Positions 62,626-64,000 of a DNA stretch of 64,000 nt are shown one piece after another. Under the pieces are notes generated by a model. The model did no database searches. It saw only the letters and a list, made by a program, of their open reading frames with translations, and was not told the DNA's origin. A program made the translations under genes and the position numbers. Every line of letters begins with the position of its first letter. Positions within the stretch are counted from its first letter, which is position 1. This DNA is from Azadirachta indica (Eukaryota; Streptophyta; Magnoliopsida; Sapindales; Meliaceae): the NCBI GenBank assembly GCA_022749755.1, contig CM040443.1, forward strand, positions 4,937,191-5,001,190. Direction: 5' to 3'.

Positions 62626-64000
62626 TTGTACGGTACGGTACACCTCTTCGCCGCTCGGATCGCTCGCTCTGTTTCAGAATTTTATTTCAATTATTTCGCA
62701 ATTATTTATTTCATTTATTTATATTTATTTATATCTATTTATTACGTGGTGTTGAGGGCTGCGTTCTCTCTGAATTTCCCAGAGAACACGAAATAAGAAC
62801 TGATCAGAAGCCTGTGACAAATGCGTTTTTTTTATTTTTATTTAATTTGTGTGAAAATATTATTTGTTTATTTTATTAATTTAACAAAAAAAAAAAAAAT
62901 TAAATTACTGATCTGGTGGCTTTTGGCGGCCCGTCTTTCGGTATGCGTCGTCATCATTGCCGCTTTCAGTATTGGTGGGGTCCACATTTTGCCATGCTGT
63001 CAGAAATTTTATTAACCGAAGGTAAATTTTTTATTACTTAAGGGCGTGTTTGGCATGTAAACTTGGTAACAATTTAATTTTTTTTTTATTTTTAACATTA
63101 TAATATATTAAGAAAACAAATTATTTTCAAATTCAACATCAATTATCTTCTTAATTTTTTTGGGTTTAAAATCTTATCAAGTAATTTTAGTTAACAAACT
63201 TACTCCTATACCAAGAATGAAGCCAATGTCAACTAACCAAATTCTAGAAGTCAATTAATTTTAATGGTGAAAGAAAAGGATCTACTCAATGCTGACTAAT
63301 ACATTAGCTTTGACGAAAACAATTAATTAACAATTAAGACAATTTTTTTACAGCAAGCCATTTAGATTAAATACTATTAATTAATTCACTTAAAATTTGA
63401 TTTAATTTAATTAAATTTTAAACAAATCAAAATTCAATTTTAATTTATAAAATATGAAAATATTAATTTTATATGTAATTTACCAATAATTTTTTTTTTT
63501 TTTTTGAAAAAGGGGGAAATTAAAGAATAACAGTTGCAGGTTGGATCACATGTGCCACGAGGAGGGTGACCTAAAATTGTTTCATTGTCTCTTAATTAAT
63601 TAATTAATTAATTAATTAAAAAATGATAATAATTTTTTTTTCATATTTATTGATTGGGTGGCAAAATGTTGTTGTCTCCTTGTTGGGTATGAGTTAATTT
63701 TCTCTTTTTTAAATTTCGACAATTATGCTACAATGTGTATGCATTCGGAGTTTTCAATGATAGTTGAAACTTTAAACTTAAGATTAAAATAATAATTATT
63801 AAGATCAATTTTAATTTATATTAAGACCTTAATGTTCATAAGTCACATAGATTATTTCATTTGTAAAACAAAAAAATTTCAAGAATTTTCAAAGTATAAA
63901 TGTATAAATTCCCAAATTTTAATGAAATAAAAATCACACAATTTTAATTATTTTAATATGTAAATCTTTTGCGATAGTTATTTAAAATGCATTAACGTTT
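62626..64000. other. ANTH gene leader/promoter and flanking intergenic DNA
   Basis: 62626-62800 is the probable 5' leader and proximal promoter of the minus-strand ANTH gene. Beyond about 62820 the sequence is AT-rich with no recognisable gene. A GGGCGTGTTTGG string near 63042 resembles the terminus of PIF/Harbinger-type MITEs, but no matching inverted end was found. A (TTAA)n repeat lies at 63592-63619. Confidence 0.5.
63592..63619. repeat. (TTAA)n repeat
   Basis: About seven TTAA units. Confidence 0.93.

Noticed and set aside
63042..63060. GGGCGTGTTTGG, resembling a Harbinger-type MITE end
   Set aside because: No inverted partner or target-site duplication was found in the remaining sequence to 64000.

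Overview
This window is nuclear DNA from a flowering plant. It is AT-rich, the genes are split by AT-rich GT-AG introns, intergenic spaces are long and rich in microsatellites, and decayed Ty1/copia retrotransposon pieces are present. Gene content and codon use suit a core eudicot, probably a rosid; the exact species cannot be fixed from sequence alone (a Citrus-like genome is only a guess). There are no bacterial, phage, CRISPR or organellar features.

Layout: (1) 1-9300 is mostly gene-free, with a copia reverse transcriptase/RNase H relic at 1670-2470. (2) 9409-11689 (+) is a two-exon type I pectinesterase with an N-terminal inhibitor domain. (3) 15047-25090 (-) is an 18-exon cytosolic phosphoglucomutase of 583 residues, whose 3.7 kb intron 11 holds a rearranged copia relic and two foldback-element candidates. 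(4) 25.1-31.2 kb is gene-free and contains a tandem and a dispersed duplication. (5) 31236-31979 (-) is an HMGA-type chromatin protein with an H1/H5-like domain and four AT-hooks. (6) 34236-38166 (-) is a six-exon receptor-like cytoplasmic kinase related to the cysteine-rich RLKs. (7) 38.2-44.4 kb is gene-free. (8) 44452-47533 (-) is a myosin-binding protein (DUF593/GTD-binding) with an N-terminal membrane anchor. (9) 47.6-56.1 kb is gene-poor, with one weak candidate first exon at 54440-54563. (10) 56162-62625 (-) is a 15-exon AP180/CALM-type ANTH clathrin assembly protein with C-terminal NPF motifs, followed by upstream sequence to 64000.

The six genes do not form a pathway. They look like an ancestral neighbourhood: from memory, Arabidopsis keeps the same families as separate small clusters (PME6 beside PGM3; PGM2, a kinase and MYOB2 together; HMGA beside an ANTH gene). 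This window appears to keep the combined order.

The most interesting observation is in the ANTH gene. The family-typical boundary of exon 7 has no usable in-frame donor and carries an 8-bp tandem duplication, but a donor and acceptor each shifted by exactly 14 nt would restore the frame and length while replacing five conserved residues. No previously undescribed multi-gene system was found.
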